Assembly: GCF_003050785.1 (NCBI RefSeq)
Contig: NZ_QAOH01000022.1
Span: forward strand, 1 to 34,972
Direction: 5' to 3'
Length of the DNA: 34,972 nucleotides
From: Celeribacter persicus
Lineage (GTDB): Bacteria > Pseudomonadota > Alphaproteobacteria > Rhodobacterales > Rhodobacteraceae
Part shown: piece after piece, positions 1-8,409 of the stretch
Layout: each line of letters begins with the position of its first letter
Numbering within the stretch: the stretch's first letter is position 1
Position numbers and translations under genes: made by a program
Notes under the pieces: generated by a model
What the model was told of the DNA's origin: nothing
The model's input: the letters and a program-made list of their open reading frames with translations, nothing else
The model's database searches: none

Positions 1-171
1 AGGTAAGCTTCGCAAAAGGCCGGATAGATTCACGCATCCAATGCCGTTGGGACCGAAGTTGAAAAACACCTTGCGCAGGGGGCGTCCATAGATTCGCTCC
101 TTAAAGGCTACGATGAACCAGAAACCCTCCGTTGTTCAAATCCTCAAATCTGTCCCAAACGTGCTGACGTC

Positions 172-814
172 AGACAAAATCAGTCTCAAAGACGTAGTGG
201 CTGGCCCCTCTCGGCAGAATTGCTTTGCAATTCGCCTGCCGGGCAATGCATGGCCTTGAACCGTGCATTGACATCGCGCTGTTTGCCCCGTCCCACGCGG
301 TCCACTGCCGTCTTTGTTCGGCATGGCCTCGAACCAGTGGCGGCCAATGCCTCACTGTCGTAGATGCCCCGCCCCGGCACGCCACCAAAGACGCGGAAGG
401 CGTGCCAATGGGCATCGAATAACATCTCGTGCGCCTGAAGCGGATAAGCCCGTAGCAGAAAGGCGCGGCTGTGCGAAGCCGATCCTCCCGTCATGCCCGG
501 GCAAAAGCCGCCATACGTCCGTAGGACCCATCGTAACCCAGCTTGGCCAGATCCTCATGTATCTGCTTTACGGTTCGTCGGTCTTTGCGCGACTTGCGCG
601 TGTGTGCCAAAAGCCAGGCCGACAATCGATCCGCATACGGATCCAACTTGCTCGGCCGGGCCGGCGTCTTGAACTTCGGCTCGACCGCGCCCTCGCGCAG
701 ATACTTTCTGATGGTGTTGCGAGACAGTCCCGTACGTCGGGAAATCTCGCGAATTGGCATTTTATCACGCAATGCCCAACGTCTAATGACACTCAAAAAT
801 CCCATGTCGATCAC
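172..814 (-). pseudogene. istA: Broken IS21-family transposase gene (istA)
   Basis: The first 107 codons are an intact IstA N-terminus, with a helix-turn-helix of the type REISRRTGLSRNTIRKYL. The frame ends just after the FARA motif. About 45 residues expected next are missing, and the catalytic-core region resumes in another frame (AFLLRAYPLQAHEMLFDAHW, VFGGVPGRGIYD, TAVDRVGRGK, HYVFETDF). Two short extra segments interrupt the core compared with the IstA pattern I remember, and the C-terminus and the helper ATPase gene istB are absent. The element is therefore dead. Family assignment is firm; exact boundaries on the low-coordinate side are not, because the sequence before about position 170 no longer looks like IstA. 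Confidence 0.85.
212..241. repeat. Palindromic insert inside the istA remnant
   Basis: The arms CGGCAG (212-217) with CTGCCG (236-241) enclose GAATTGC-TTT-GCAATTC (217-233), giving a long hairpin with a two-base bulge. It sits exactly where the istA reading frame gains about 20 extra codons between the FKAM and HYVFETDF motifs. It looks like a small palindromic (REP-like) insertion rather than part of the transposase gene. Confidence 0.45.
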
Positions 815-858
815 TCCATATCTCCCCGACTGAAACCGTCAGGGCAATGTGTTCACAT

Positions 859-918
859 GGGTCAATTCTCAGTGAAAATTTTGGGGCCTACCGGGTCACT
901 TCTCAGCGGAAATCAACA
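859..918. repeat. IS21-type multiple end repeats
   Basis: Two near-identical copies of about 21 bases, starting at 859 and 893 (GGGTCAATTCTCAGTG and GGGTCACTTCTCAGCG, both followed by a GAAAAT/GAAAT-like tail), lie 34 bases apart in front of the istA start. IS21 elements carry such tandem transposase-binding repeats at their ends. Read on the minus strand the sequence starts TGTTGATTT, so the element's terminus is probably at about 918. The other end was not found in the window. Confidence 0.65.
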
Positions 919-981
919 GATTTGTGCCGTCATTTACTCTTAACTTCGCTTTTAACTTCGCTCTCGTAGTCGTGGAGGCAG

Positions 982-1131
982 ATGCAGGGGCGGGGGATCG
1001 TTCAGGTGCAGGTGCTCGATCTGCCGCCGCCGATGCCTATGGGCGCGTTGCATTTGCATGACGCACCCTTGAACGATGTCATATTGAGCCTGATTGATGC
1101 GTCGGAAAAAATGGCGCGCAAACTCATCTAA
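982..1131 (+). CDS. Short orphan ORF, 49 residues, possible gene fragment
   Basis: ATG is preceded by GGAGG only three bases upstream. The product is short, starts with a hydrophobic stretch rich in valine, leucine and proline (VQVLDLPPPMPMG) and ends MARKLI. I do not recognise it. Its position between the terminus of an IS21 wreck and a convergent LysR gene, with stops only two bases apart, suggests the 3' end of a host gene cut off by the insertion, but a genuine small protein cannot be ruled out. Confidence 0.3.
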   Translation: MQGRGIVQVQVLDLPPPMPMGALHLHDAPLNDVILSLIDASEKMARKLI

Positions 1132-1133
1132 GC

Positions 1134-2114
1134 TTAGGGATGTGCGATGTCCGTCGATATACTGGCGTTTTCGAAGAGGGGCGTATCGACATCTCCTGTC
1201 TCACCTGTCCCGTGCTGATCTTTGGACGTCAACGGGATTTCTCTTTTGAGCCAGCTCATCACTCGTGAACTCTGAGGATGTCGCGGCAAATGTGCCGAAC
1301 TCAGCGCCCAAAAGCTCTCGATGCTGAGGCTTTTTCCTTTGAAAGGCTCATGTAAGAGCTCGTCTTCCAAGTCGCTTATCACATAGGTTCTGGGAACCAA
1401 CGCCAGACCGAGCCCATGCCTAGCCGCCGTGATCAGGGCTGCGCTGTTGTCGAAACGGGGTCCCTTGATTGCCCCCTTGTAGGGAATATCCGCGCTCCGC
1501 AACCATGTCAGCCAAAGATCAGGCCGGGTGGCATTTTGTAAACTCGGCAGCCGTTCGAAATCCAATGTGCCCAGAGACTTCTGCAAATCGGCGAGCTCTT
1601 TCGATGCGACCACGGTTAGGTTTTCGGACGCAAGCGGCTCCGCCCGAACGCCGCGCCATGTGCCTGCGCCTCGGCGGATCATCAGATCGGCATGGCTTTC
1701 ATGGGGTGGCAAGCTGTTGTCTTTCATGCAAATTTCGATCAACACGTCGGGCATCGTGTCCCGTAGGCGTGGCAGGCGCGGGATCAGCCAATGGAGCGCA
1801 AAGCCAGCCGGTGCCTCTATGGTGAAAGCGTCCGAGAGGCTCTGTCCGCGAACGGCGTCGATTGCCGAGGTCTCAAGCTCCGAGAGAAGCCGATGAGTGT
1901 CCCTGAGATAGGCCTCCCCCACCTCCGTTAGCACGAGACGTGATCCGATGCGTTCAAACAGTTTGAGGCCGAGAAAGTGTTCAAGGGCGGCGATTTGTCG
2001 GCTGACGCCACTTTGCGTGATGCCAAGGGTCAGTGCGGCATGGGTAAAGCTGAGATGCCGGGCGGCGGCTTCGAAACATTCGAGAGCTGCGAGAGAAGGG
2101 ATAAAACGGCGCAT
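1134..2114 (-). CDS. LysR-family transcriptional regulator (GcvA-like)
   Basis: 326 residues, normal for LysR. An N-terminal winged helix-turn-helix (about residues 6-65: SLAALECFEAAARHLSFTHA, then GVSRQIAALEHFLGLKLFER) is followed by the linker helix and a substrate-binding domain of the GcvA/AmpR type (FTIEAPAGFALHWLIPRLPR, ADLMIRRG). The last 30 residues are a polar tail beyond the domain. It is transcribed away from the flavin oxidoreductase gene and shares with it a 177-base control region containing a T-N11-A dyad. By the usual LysR arrangement it is inferred to control the neighbouring amino-acid oxidase genes; the inducer is unknown. Confidence 0.92.
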   Translation of the reverse strand: MRRFIPSLAALECFEAAARHLSFTHAALTLGITQSGVSRQIAALEHFLGLKLFERIGSRLVLTEVGEAYLRDTHRLLSELETSAIDAVRGQSLSDAFTIEAPAGFALHWLIPRLPRLRDTMPDVLIEICMKDNSLPPHESHADLMIRRGAGTWRGVRAEPLASENLTVVASKELADLQKSLGTLDFERLPSLQNATRPDLWLTWLRSADIPYKGAIKGPRFDNSAALITAARHGLGLALVPRTYVISDLEDELLHEPFKGKSLSIESFWALSSAHLPRHPQSSRVMSWLKREIPLTSKDQHGTGETGDVDTPLFENASISTDIAHP

Positions 2115-2132
2115 CTGAGAGAGGACTTTCTA

Positions 2133-2147
2133 ATGAGTAAAACTCAT
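2133..2147. promoter_or_regulatory. Probable LysR operator (T-N11-A dyad)
   Basis: ATGAGTAAAACTCAT is a perfect dyad (ATGAGT/ACTCAT about AAA) and contains the T-N11-A spacing (2134 to 2146) typical of LysR boxes. It lies 19 bases upstream of the LysR start, inside the divergent promoter region shared with the FAD oxidoreductase gene. This placement suits autoregulation plus control of the rightward genes. Confidence 0.55.
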
Positions 2148-2291
2148 GAAGGAATGCTTTTTTGCATCCTTCCCTTTTTTTGCCGTTCTGGCAAAGTGTT
2201 TTCAGAATGTCTTCATAATAAATAAGCCCAACGAGTCTCGCGGGCCGTGCTTTATGCGCGTCGCTCTACCGTGTGAGGTTGTTTTTTCATC

Positions 2292-3578
2292 ATGATCAAT
2301 CTTCATGCCAAACAGATCGCCGTGATCGGGGCCGGTATCATCGGGCTCTGTGTGGCTGAGCGGCTCCTGTCCGAAGGTCACAGTGTTTGCCTTATTGATC
2401 CCGGTGTGCCGGGAGGCGCGCAGGCCGCAAGCTATGGCAATGGGGCGTTCATCAGCCCGGCCTCTGTTGTTCCGATGACCGGGCCGGGGCTTTGGCGGCA
2501 GGTGCCGAAGATGCTGCTTGATCCGACCGGCGCGCTCTCTGTGCGGCTGCGCGATCTGCCGAGATTGCTGCCCTGGCTTTTGGCTTTTCTGTGCGCCGGG
2601 AATCGGCCCGAAAAAGTATCTTGCATCGCGCATGAGCTGAACATTCTGCTCCGGGACGCCCCTTTGCGCCATGCCGATCTTGCCGCGCGCGCCGGGCTGC
2701 CGGAGCTCATCCGACAGACCGGCCTGCTTTACGCCTTTCAGGATCGCGCCGCATGGTTGGTCGAGCGGCAAAGCTGGGACCTTCGAGCCGACTGTGGCGT
2801 TGTCATGCAAGAGTGCGACAGCGCGCGTCTGCGCGACTTGGCCCCGGATCTGGCCCCGGAGTACCGGTTTGGCCTCCTGATCGGGGAGGGTGCCTATTGC
2901 GTGGATCCGGGTGGGTATGTGGCAGGTTTGGCGCATGATCTCACGCGCGCTGGTGCGCAGATCAGGCGGGATCGCGTTTTGGGGCTTGATCTGACAGCGG
3001 GACGTTTGCGCGGGCTGCGGTGCGAAGGCGGAGATGTGCCCTGCACGGATGTGGTGATTGCGGCGGGGATTGCCTCCGCGCCCTTTGCCCGACAGGCGGG
3101 CGACCGCGTGCCGCTTGCTGCCGAGCGTGGCTATCATGTGGAAATCGCCAATGCGCCCATTAATCTCGATGTTCCGGTAATGCCGCAGGACGGAAAGATG
3201 GCCAATGTGACGACGCGGGGGGGCTTGCGCGCGGCTGGGCAGGTCGAAATTGCGTCCCCCGATGCGCCGCCGAACTGGGCGCGAGCTGACGTCTTGCTGG
3301 CCCATCTCGAACGCAGCTACCCGGCGCTCAGGGGGCAGGCGCACGATCTTCGTCGCTGGATGGGCTGTCGCCCGTCATTGCCGGACGGCAAGCCGGTGAT
3401 CGGCCGCGCCACCGGCAGTCCCAATGTATTCTATGCCTTCGGACACGGTCATATCGGGCTTGCGTCTGCGCCAGCGACGGCGGAGATCGTGGCCGATCTG
3501 ATCGAGGGCCGCAGGCCACGGCGCGATGCTTTGCCGTTCTCGCCTGCGCGGTTCCGTTCGCCCAGGGGACCGACATAA
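2292..3578 (+). CDS. FAD-dependent amino-acid oxidoreductase (DadA/DAO family)
   Basis: 428 residues, the usual size of D-amino-acid dehydrogenases. The N-terminus has the Rossmann FAD motif VIGAGIIGLCVAERLL (residues 11-26). A conserved DAO-family middle is visible (SYGNGAFISP, AYCVDPGGYVAGLAHDL), as is the C-terminal FAD-contact segment (RRWMGCRPSLPDGKPVIG, FYAFGHGHIGLASAPATAEI). Family knowledge predicts oxidative deamination of an amino or imino acid, with electrons passed to the respiratory chain. It is the first rightward gene after the LysR regulator and is followed 53 bases later by a second flavin amino-acid oxidase, so the two are probably co-transcribed. The exact substrate (D-amino acid, hydroxyproline-like imino acid) is not determined. 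Confidence 0.88.
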   Translation: MINLHAKQIAVIGAGIIGLCVAERLLSEGHSVCLIDPGVPGGAQAASYGNGAFISPASVVPMTGPGLWRQVPKMLLDPTGALSVRLRDLPRLLPWLLAFLCAGNRPEKVSCIAHELNILLRDAPLRHADLAARAGLPELIRQTGLLYAFQDRAAWLVERQSWDLRADCGVVMQECDSARLRDLAPDLAPEYRFGLLIGEGAYCVDPGGYVAGLAHDLTRAGAQIRRDRVLGLDLTAGRLRGLRCEGGDVPCTDVVIAAGIASAPFARQAGDRVPLAAERGYHVEIANAPINLDVPVMPQDGKMANVTTRGGLRAAGQVEIASPDAPPNWARADVLLAHLERSYPALRGQAHDLRRWMGCRPSLPDGKPVIGRATGSPNVFYAFGHGHIGLASAPATAEIVADLIEGRRPRRDALPFSPARFRSPRGPT

Positions 3579-3631
3579 GTCCAACAAAACTCCGACGCTT
3601 TACCGACCGTCTTGACCAGAAAGACCATACT

Positions 3632-5302
3632 ATGACTTTACCGCCGCTGACCGCTTTCGGTCCCGATTTCACCTTTGCCCATGACGACTGGCTAGCCCAT
3701 CCGGCGGGTCTTGGCTCTGTGCCGAAAGATGTTCTTGGGACCGAGGTGGCGGTGATCGGGGCGGGAGCGGCGGGCATTGTCGCCGCCTATGAGTTGATGA
3801 AAATCGGTTTGAAACCCGTGATTTACGAGGCTGCGCGATTTGGTGGACGCCTCCGCTCCGAAGTGTTCGATGGCACGGGGTTCGAAGGCCGTGCGCCGGT
3901 GATCGCGGAGATGGGGGGGATGCGGTTCCCGGTGTCTTCGGCAGGGTTTTACCACTACCTCGATCTGATGGGGCTTGAGACGCGCGCTTTTCCGAACCCA
4001 TTGACCAAGGCGGCCGGATCGACCGTGGTCGATCTCGAAGGGGAGACTATTTTTGCACGTGAATTGAGTGACTTGCCAAGGCTGTATCAGGAAATTTCCG
4101 ACGCCTATTTGCGTGCGTTGGATGAGGGGGGCGCCTTCACCGAGTTGCAAACCGCCATTCGGGCCAAGGACGCCGCGCGGGTCAAATCGCTGTGGAATCC
4201 CATTGTTGCCGCCTGGGATGAACGCACGTTTTACGATTTCGTTACGAGTTCCGAGGCCTTTCAGGCGCTTAGTTTTCGCCATCGCGAGGTGTTTGGTCAG
4301 GTGGGTTTTGGCACCGGGGGGTGGGATTCGGATTTCCCCAATTCGATGCTTGAAATTCTGCGGGTCAATCTGCTCGGCTTCGATGACGATCAGCGCTATG
4401 TCGTGGGCGGTGTCGAAAGCCTGCTGCGTCGGCTTTGGCTGGCGGAGCCGCCCTGTGCGCATTGGTCGGAGGGCACCTCGCTTGCCTCTTTGCATGGCGG
4501 CGCAACTCGTTCAAGAGTCACGAAAATTTCCCGGAAATCCACCGAGGGGTCGCTGAATATCTGCGATCAATGGGGTAACGAAGGAGCATACGACGCGGTT
4601 CTGGTGACCTGTCAAAGCCATCTTCTGACCACCGCCATGGATGTGGACGAAAACCTTTTTGCCCAACCGCTTTGGATGGCGCTGGATCGCACCCGCTACA
4701 TGCAGGCGGCAAAGACCTTTGTCATGGTCGATCGCCCATTTTGGACCGACACGGACCCGCAAACCGGGCGGCCCGTTATGTCGATGACCCTGACCGACCG
4801 GATCACCCGTGGCACTTATTTTTTCGACAACGGCCCGGATCAACCCGCGGCGATCTGTCTGTCCTATTCCTGGATGACGGATGCGCTCAAGCTTCTGCCG
4901 TTGAGTGATGAAAAACGAGTGGACTTGGCTTTGAAATCATTGAAGAAAATCTATCCCAATGTGGATGTCGCGCGCCATATTCGTGGCGTGCCCAAATGTA
5001 TCAGCTGGGAGGCGGATGAGAATTTCCTGGGCGCGTTCAAGGGTGCTTTGCCGGGCCATTATCGCTACAATCACCGGGTCTATAGCCATTTCATGCAACA
5101 GGACATGCCGCCGGAACAGCGTGGCATTTTCCTCGCGGGGGACAGTGTGAGTTGGACGCCTGCTTGGGTCGAGGGGGCTGTTCAAACCGGGTTGAACGCC
5201 GTCTGGGGCATTGTCGCGCATCTTGGCGGTGCTTCAGATCCGGCCAATCCGGGGCCGGGGGATGTCTATGACGTACAGGGACCTGTGGCCTTGGAGGGGT
5301 GA
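3632..5302 (+). CDS. Flavin L-amino-acid oxidase/monooxygenase, DavB-like
   Basis: 556 residues. The FAD Rossmann motif VIGAGAAGIVAAYELM is at residues 41-56, GGRLRS at 71-76, and the C-terminal flavin-contact motif AGDSVSWTPAWVEGAVQTGL near 506-525. Long blocks, such as AELGGMRFPVSS-like, QVGFGTGGWDSDFPNSMLE and AFKGALPGHYRYNHRVY, match from memory the Pseudomonas L-lysine oxidase/monooxygenase, DavB (lysine to 5-aminovaleramide). The family is therefore well supported; lysine as substrate is likely but not proven, since arginine or phenylalanine 2-monooxygenases are relatives. A DavA-like amidase, the next enzyme of the lysine route, is encoded about 18 kb away. It follows the DadA-type gene closely and precedes an aspartate-dehydrogenase-like gene with its own promoter. 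Confidence 0.9.
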   Translation: MTLPPLTAFGPDFTFAHDDWLAHPAGLGSVPKDVLGTEVAVIGAGAAGIVAAYELMKIGLKPVIYEAARFGGRLRSEVFDGTGFEGRAPVIAEMGGMRFPVSSAGFYHYLDLMGLETRAFPNPLTKAAGSTVVDLEGETIFARELSDLPRLYQEISDAYLRALDEGGAFTELQTAIRAKDAARVKSLWNPIVAAWDERTFYDFVTSSEAFQALSFRHREVFGQVGFGTGGWDSDFPNSMLEILRVNLLGFDDDQRYVVGGVESLLRRLWLAEPPCAHWSEGTSLASLHGGATRSRVTKISRKSTEGSLNICDQWGNEGAYDAVLVTCQSHLLTTAMDVDENLFAQPLWMALDRTRYMQAAKTFVMVDRPFWTDTDPQTGRPVMSMTLTDRITRGTYFFDNGPDQPAAICLSYSWMTDALKLLPLSDEKRVDLALKSLKKIYPNVDVARHIRGVPKCISWEADENFLGAFKGALPGHYRYNHRVYSHFMQQDMPPEQRGIFLAGDSVSWTPAWVEGAVQTGLNAVWGIVAHLGGASDPANPGPGDVYDVQGPVALEG

Positions 5303-5388
5303 CGCCTCAAATGTGAAAAGCAGAGGCTGGCGCCTAATAAGTGCCTCAAATAAGTGCAATATGAAATCTTCTAAAAGCTTTGTAATAA

Positions 5389-5418
5389 TTGACAAAAATT
5401 GGTATTTTGTCATATTTT
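5389..5418 (+). promoter_or_regulatory. Promoter with overlapping dyad operator upstream of the aspartate-dehydrogenase-like gene
   Basis: TTGACA (5389-5394) is followed at 16 bases by CATATT (5411-5416), a plausible sigma-70 pair. A perfect 8-base inverted repeat, TGACAAAA (5390-5397) and TTTTGTCA (5405-5412), spans the -35 and spacer, so a dimeric regulator bound here would block or redirect polymerase. This suggests the downstream gene can be expressed independently of the two oxidase genes before it. Which regulator binds is unknown. Confidence 0.5.
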
Positions 5419-5454
5419 CAGCTGTAGATAAAAGATGAAAAGGCCCGCCCACCC

Positions 5455-6219
5455 ATGACCTCTCATTCTCGAAAAATCGGCATTATTGGTGCCGGGAAAA
5501 TCGGTGTCGCCATTCATGATGCGCTGGCTGATATGGCGGGGGTGGAGCTGGTTTATATGCTGGCCGACCGGACACGCCCCGAGGGGGTGCCGGAGGGTCT
5601 GATCCTCACTGACATGTCGGAAGCTCTGGCGCAGGAGGTTGATCTTGTGATCGAGGCGGCGGTGCCGGAGGTGATCCATGCCCATGGTGCTACGATCCTC
5701 GCCAAAGGCGATCTTTGCGCCTTCAGTTGCACGGCGCTTTCACGGCCGGAGACCGAACAGGCCGTGCGAGCGGCATGTGAGGCGGCGGGGACAAGGTTTT
5801 TCGTGCCGCATGGCGCGGTCATGGCGCTAGACGGTTTGGCTGACGGACGCGATGTGATCACGCAAGTGACCATCACGACGATCAAAAGTGGACCTAGCCT
5901 TGGGCTTGCCGAAGATGCGCAGGGGGCGCTGTTCGAAGGATCGGCGCGGGAGGCCTGTTTGCAATTCCCACGCAACGTCAACGTTCATGCCGCCATTGCG
6001 CTGGCCGGGATCGGGTTTGATCGGACGCAAAGTCGTGTGGTCGCGGAGCCGGGTAAGGCGACGATGGAACATGTGATCCATGTCGAAGGCCAGGGTCTTG
6101 AATGGGATATTCGTGTGGCGTCCCAAGCGCTTGGCGGGGTGAGCGGCGCCTATACGCCGCGCTCTGCCGTGGGTTCGGTGCGCCGCCTTTTGGGAGGATC
6201 GGGCGTTAGCATCGCGTGA
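5455..6219 (+). CDS. Aspartate dehydrogenase-like NAD(P) oxidoreductase
   Basis: 254 residues with an N-terminal Rossmann motif GIIGAGKIGVAI (residues 9-20). The rest follows the NadX/DUF108 pattern: VDLVIEAAVPEVI, a central FVPHGAVMALDGL, and the family block FPRNVNVHAAIALAGIG. Known members oxidise L-aspartate to iminosuccinate, or run in the reverse, aminating direction. In this context, after two amino-acid oxidases, it may reassimilate released ammonia or handle another amino acid. The segment NVNVHAA carries histidine where the family I recall has alanine, so activity on aspartate itself is not certain. It ends 15 bases before the convergent TSUP gene. Confidence 0.85.
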   Translation: MTSHSRKIGIIGAGKIGVAIHDALADMAGVELVYMLADRTRPEGVPEGLILTDMSEALAQEVDLVIEAAVPEVIHAHGATILAKGDLCAFSCTALSRPETEQAVRAACEAAGTRFFVPHGAVMALDGLADGRDVITQVTITTIKSGPSLGLAEDAQGALFEGSAREACLQFPRNVNVHAAIALAGIGFDRTQSRVVAEPGKATMEHVIHVEGQGLEWDIRVASQALGGVSGAYTPRSAVGSVRRLLGGSGVSIA

Positions 6220-6234
6220 GGCCCGGTACCGTTT

Positions 6235-7062
6235 CTAAAGTCCGAAAGCTTTCATCAACATGCGCGCGGCCGTAAGGAACAGAAACACGGCGAAGATGCG
6301 TTTGAGTTTTTTTGCCGGTAGGCGATGCGCCAGCGCGACCCCCATGGGGGCCGAAATCAAGGTCATCGCGATGGTGGCGGCAAAGGCTGGTATGTTGATC
6401 AACCCGAGCGAAAACGGCGGCTTGTCGGTCAGGGTCCAGCCATGCAGCGCGAAACTAACGGTCGAGGGCAGGGCGATCAAAAGACCGAATCCCGCCGCCG
6501 TGCCGACGGCGCGATGCATCGACAGGCCGGAAAGGGTCAGAACCGGAACGCCGAAAGAGCCGCCGCCGATCCCCATCAGAACGGACAAAAAACCGATGCC
6601 GGAGCTGAGCGCAGAGCGCACAGGTTCGCCCGGCAGGCGATGGCTGTCCGGGGCTTCTTTCGGACCGCCAAAGGCCATTTGCGCGGAGACCACCATGCCG
6701 AGAACGCCGAAAATCGCCAGCAAGACATGGGAGGACAGGCGTGTGGCCACCAAAGTTCCGATCACCGCACCGATGACAATGCCCGGTGCCCATGTGCGCA
6801 GGATCTCCATGTCGACTGTGCCGCGTTTGCGATGCGATTGCACGGAGCGCAGGGAGGTGACGACGATGGTGGCCAAAGAGGTGGCGACACAGACCTGCAT
6901 CAGATGAGCGCTCTCATAGCCCATGGTGGAAAACAGGAAGTAAAATGCGGGGACAAGGACAATGCCGCCGCCGAGGCCCAGAAGGCCCGCGATGATTCCT
7001 GCGACAAACCCGGTCGCGATAAGCACCGCGCCCAGTTGCAGGTAAAGCGTTAGATCGGTCAT
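6235..7062 (-). CDS. TSUP (TauE/SafE) family membrane exporter
   Basis: 275 residues, mostly hydrophobic, with about eight predicted membrane segments. Typical TSUP glycine-rich repeats are present in both halves: GIIAGLLGLGGGIVLVPAFY near residues 23-42 and FLSVLMGIGGGSFGVPVLTL near 160-180. The family moves sulfite, sulfoacetate, taurine-related or other organic anions. It is encoded just downstream of the SDR gene (14-base gap), so the two are probably one leftward transcript controlled by the GntR-type operator upstream of the SDR. Substrate cannot be told from the sequence. Confidence 0.88.
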   Translation of the reverse strand: MTDLTLYLQLGAVLIATGFVAGIIAGLLGLGGGIVLVPAFYFLFSTMGYESAHLMQVCVATSLATIVVTSLRSVQSHRKRGTVDMEILRTWAPGIVIGAVIGTLVATRLSSHVLLAIFGVLGMVVSAQMAFGGPKEAPDSHRLPGEPVRSALSSGIGFLSVLMGIGGGSFGVPVLTLSGLSMHRAVGTAAGFGLLIALPSTVSFALHGWTLTDKPPFSLGLINIPAFAATIAMTLISAPMGVALAHRLPAKKLKRIFAVFLFLTAARMLMKAFGL

Positions 7063-7076
7063 CAGCTCGTCCGCCC

Positions 7077-7841
7077 TTAGCCCAAGGTCAAGCCGCCGTC
7101 GACATGAAGGGTTGCGCCGGTGATCTGGGCGGCCTCATGCGACAAAAGAAAGGCGACGGTGGCGGCGATGTCATCGGGTTCGGTCAGCCGACCTGTGGGG
7201 GTGGCGTTCATCGCGGCGGAGAGCGTATCGGTGCTGACGGCAAGATGTCCGCCGCCCTGTTTTCGAGTGAAGCCGGGGACAACGGAGTTGACGGTTGTGC
7301 CGGTCGGGGCGAGTTGCAGGGCGAGCGCATCGACAAGCGCCTCTATCGCGGCTTTGGCGGCGGAGGTGGTCGGGAAACTCGTGCCCGCCTTGCCATGAAC
7401 ATGCGCAACGAAAGAGCTGATCGCGACGACGCGGCCCCAGGGCGAGGCCTCGAGATCCGGCAGGGCGGCGGTGACAAGCCCGGCGAAAGCACCCGGCATC
7501 ATGGCGAAATCGCGCATCAGATCGTCATGGCTGAACTGGCCGAAGGGCGTTTTGGAGGCTTTGCCAGCATTGCTGACGATCTGGTCGATCTGGCCAAAGC
7601 TGTTTCGGGCCTGTGAGACCAATTGCGCCGGGATCGCAGGATCGGCCAGATCGCCGATTGCGGTGGTAACCTTGGCGCCTTTGCTGGTGCAGTCTTGCGC
7701 GACGGCTGTCAGGGCCTCAGCGTTTTTGCCGGTGTGCAGCATCAGGTTTGTCTCTGGACCTGCGCATCTGCGTGCGATGGCTGCGCCGATGCCGCTGGCT
7801 GCGCCAGTGATGATCAGGGTGCGTTTCTTGGTGTCGATCAT
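7077..7841 (-). CDS. SDR-family oxidoreductase with altered catalytic tyrosine
   Basis: 254 residues from the ATG at 7841, preferred over an upstream start because the Rossmann strand begins at once (LIITGAASGIGAAIA, residues 9-23). NAG (91-93) and the serine region VVAISSF (138-144) are present, and the C-terminus ends in the family motif ITGATLHVDGGLTLG. Where the catalytic Y-x3-K should stand, the sequence reads FPTTSAAKAA: lysine 163 is present but the tyrosine position is threonine 159. Canonical alcohol/ketone reductase chemistry is therefore doubtful; an atypical proton donor or a non-dehydrogenase role is possible. A GntR-type palindrome lies 146 bases upstream. Confidence 0.85.
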   Translation of the reverse strand: MIDTKKRTLIITGAASGIGAAIARRCAGPETNLMLHTGKNAEALTAVAQDCTSKGAKVTTAIGDLADPAIPAQLVSQARNSFGQIDQIVSNAGKASKTPFGQFSHDDLMRDFAMMPGAFAGLVTAALPDLEASPWGRVVAISSFVAHVHGKAGTSFPTTSAAKAAIEALVDALALQLAPTGTTVNSVVPGFTRKQGGGHLAVSTDTLSAAMNATPTGRLTEPDDIAATVAFLLSHEAAQITGATLHVDGGLTLG

Positions 7842-7986
7842 GATGTCTTTGTTCCGTTCTTGGCCCGTGTCAGGGCGCACGCCGCGCGCAGGGCAGGGAG
7901 GGGCAGACCCCGTTTTCGTACCTTGCAATACGCGCGGCGTGACTTTGAGTATGAGTTTGGGAATGTCTCAACTCAAAATTTGTATA

Positions 7987-7996
7987 TGGTATACTA
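7987..7996. promoter_or_regulatory. GntR-type operator, copy 1 (SDR-TSUP unit)
   Basis: TGGTATACTA, in the context TATATGGTATACTAAAG, matches the palindrome found in front of five other regions of the window, including the GntR gene itself. It lies 146 bases upstream of the SDR start (leftward) and 414 bases upstream of the binding-protein gene (rightward); the SDR is the likelier target. The internal TATACT resembles a -10 element, so binding would compete with polymerase. Confidence 0.6.
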
Positions 7997-8409
7997 AAGT
8001 GATCTGCAAGTACCTCTGACGCTTGGCGGCGTTTCTGTGTGGAATCTGTAGAGTGAATGCCTAATTCTCAATAAATATAGGCTAAAATTCATTTTTGACC
8101 TATCGAGCTGCGATTCTATTTGGGCTGGAATTGAGTGAGATGACTGCGTCTCATGAGACGTTTTTAAAAATTCAGAATACCAAAATATGAATTCAGCTTC
8201 AGTAATGCGTCCATAAAACAGGCGAGGTGCGATCAATTATTGTGCGAATAGGTCTCGTTTGACTGTGGTTGGCCGAGATTGACGAGATAAGCTCTGCCGG
8301 GCGTTGACATGGTTTTCGCCCGCTCCATAGGCTGAGATCAGGGAATGTCGACACTCATTGAGAAGAACCCGAAAAATCGGGACAGACGCCTTAGCCAACG
8401 GGAAAATAA
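7997..8409. other. AT-rich intergenic control region before the ABC importer
   Basis: No convincing gene is seen. A 14-base perfect palindrome CGTCTCATGAGACG (8147-8160) is followed directly by TTTTTAAAAA; it could be an operator or a weak terminator. TTGACA at 8304-8309 is a strong -35 candidate, but the -10 options 16-18 bases on (CATAGG, TAGGCT) are poor. The binding-protein ATG is preceded by only a weak GGGAAA ribosome-binding site. Confidence 0.4.

Noticed and set aside
1-120. Leftward open frame reaching the window edge with a NFGPNGIG segment recalling a P-loop
   Set aside because: No start codon, only about 45 codons, and the lysine expected after GPNGIG is absent (GCVN follows); too little to call a gene.
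186-494. Separate leftward ORF within the IS remnant
   Set aside because: It is the displaced middle of istA, reported as part of the pseudogene, not an independent gene.
8147-8170. Palindrome CGTCTCATGAGACG followed by TTTTT as a terminator
   Set aside because: The stem is only five pairs once a loop is allowed and no rightward gene precedes it; listed only as a structure of the control region.
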